Origin: Kiritimatiellia bacterium
Lineage (GTDB): Bacteria; Verrucomicrobiota; Kiritimatiellia; RFP12; UBA1067
Length of the DNA: 5,042 bases
Reading direction: 5' to 3'
NCBI GenBank assembly: GCA_017547265.1
Contig: JAFYQC010000315.1
Span: forward strand, 1-5,042
Notes under the pieces: generated by a model
What the model saw: the letters and a program-made list of their open reading frames with translations, nothing else
What the model was told of the DNA's origin: nothing
Database searches by the model: none
In this document: positions 4,831 to 5,042 of the stretch, piece by piece
Position numbering within the stretch: position 1 is the stretch's first letter
Layout: each line of letters starts with the position of its first letter
Program-made: the position numbers and the translations under genes

Positions 4831-5042
4831 ATGAACTTCAGATACGGCAAGAAGGAGATGGAGTATCTCAAGTCGCGGGATAGGCGGCTGGAGGAGGTGA
4901 TCGACCAGATCGGGCGCATCCGCTGGACGGTCGAGCCAGACCTTTTTTCGGCAATCGTCCAGAACATCGTTTCGCAGCAGATCTCCGGCAGCGCGGCCGC
5001 CTCGATTCTCGCACGGATCGTGGAACGGCTTGGGGAGATTAC
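4831..5042 (+). CDS. DNA-3-methyladenine glycosylase II-type HhH-GPD protein, N-terminal part (runs off window)
   Basis: Seventy residues are visible from ATG 4831, which has GGAG at 4821-4824 six nt upstream. The sequence FRYGKKEMEYLKSRD, RLEEVIDQIGRI, PDLFSAIVQNIVSQQISGSAAASILARIVERLGEI matches the N-terminal helices of AlkA-like and archaeal-type 3-methyladenine glycosylases. The NIVSQQIS segment is the conserved helix before the helix-hairpin-helix. These cytoplasmic enzymes remove alkylated or damaged bases in base-excision repair. The HhH motif and catalytic Asp lie beyond the edge and cannot be checked. Base composition is GC-rich again (about 62% on line 4861-4920), marking the end of the AT-rich segment. 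The 67-bp gap before it shows no convincing terminator or promoter. Confidence 0.85.
   Translation, partial: MNFRYGKKEMEYLKSRDRRLEEVIDQIGRIRWTVEPDLFSAIVQNIVSQQISGSAAASILARIVERLGEI

Overview
The window carries eight genes, all on the + strand: six complete and two cut by the window edges. I see no RNA gene, CRISPR array, transposase or integrase. Lipoprotein and Tat signals point to a diderm bacterium. The GC-rich codon use and gene types would fit a gut or environmental PVC-type lineage such as Kiritimatiellota, but that placement is a weak inference from general impression only.

Region 1 (1-1722) is a tight envelope-related operon. It holds the C-terminal half of a patatin-like phospholipase, a nitroreductase with a twin-arginine lipoprotein leader, and a VanX-type D-Ala-D-Ala dipeptidase with a lipoprotein leader. 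The first two genes are 2 to 5 bp apart or overlap as ATGA, depending on the start, and the third has its Shine-Dalgarno on the stop codon of the second. The nitroreductase contains a second, in-frame start with a strong Shine-Dalgarno exactly where the leader ends and the enzyme begins. It may therefore make both an exported and a cytoplasmic form.

Region 2 (1723-3290) begins with a 110-bp gap holding a good sigma70-type promoter. Two closely spaced genes follow: a NYN-domain (LabA/DUF88-like) putative ribonuclease with a C-terminal OST-HTH/LOTUS-type domain, and a short-chain dehydrogenase/reductase that lacks the usual active-site Asn.

Region 3 (about 3296-4800) is visibly more AT-rich: about 42-43% GC on two hand-counted lines, against about 57-67% on lines elsewhere. 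It encodes two membrane proteins with cytoplasmic four-cysteine zinc-ribbon-like modules. One is a 109-residue protein of unknown function. The other is a 345-residue protein whose C-terminal domain is a NERD (nuclease-related) domain. A 9-bp tandem repeat lies at the left edge, and a short imperfect repeat flanks the segment. This pair is the most likely accessory or horizontally acquired cargo here, and a candidate membrane-anchored nucleic-acid-processing or defence module, though nothing in the sequence proves that role.

Region 4 (4831-end) returns to GC-rich sequence with the start of an HhH-GPD DNA glycosylase of the 3-methyladenine glycosylase II type.
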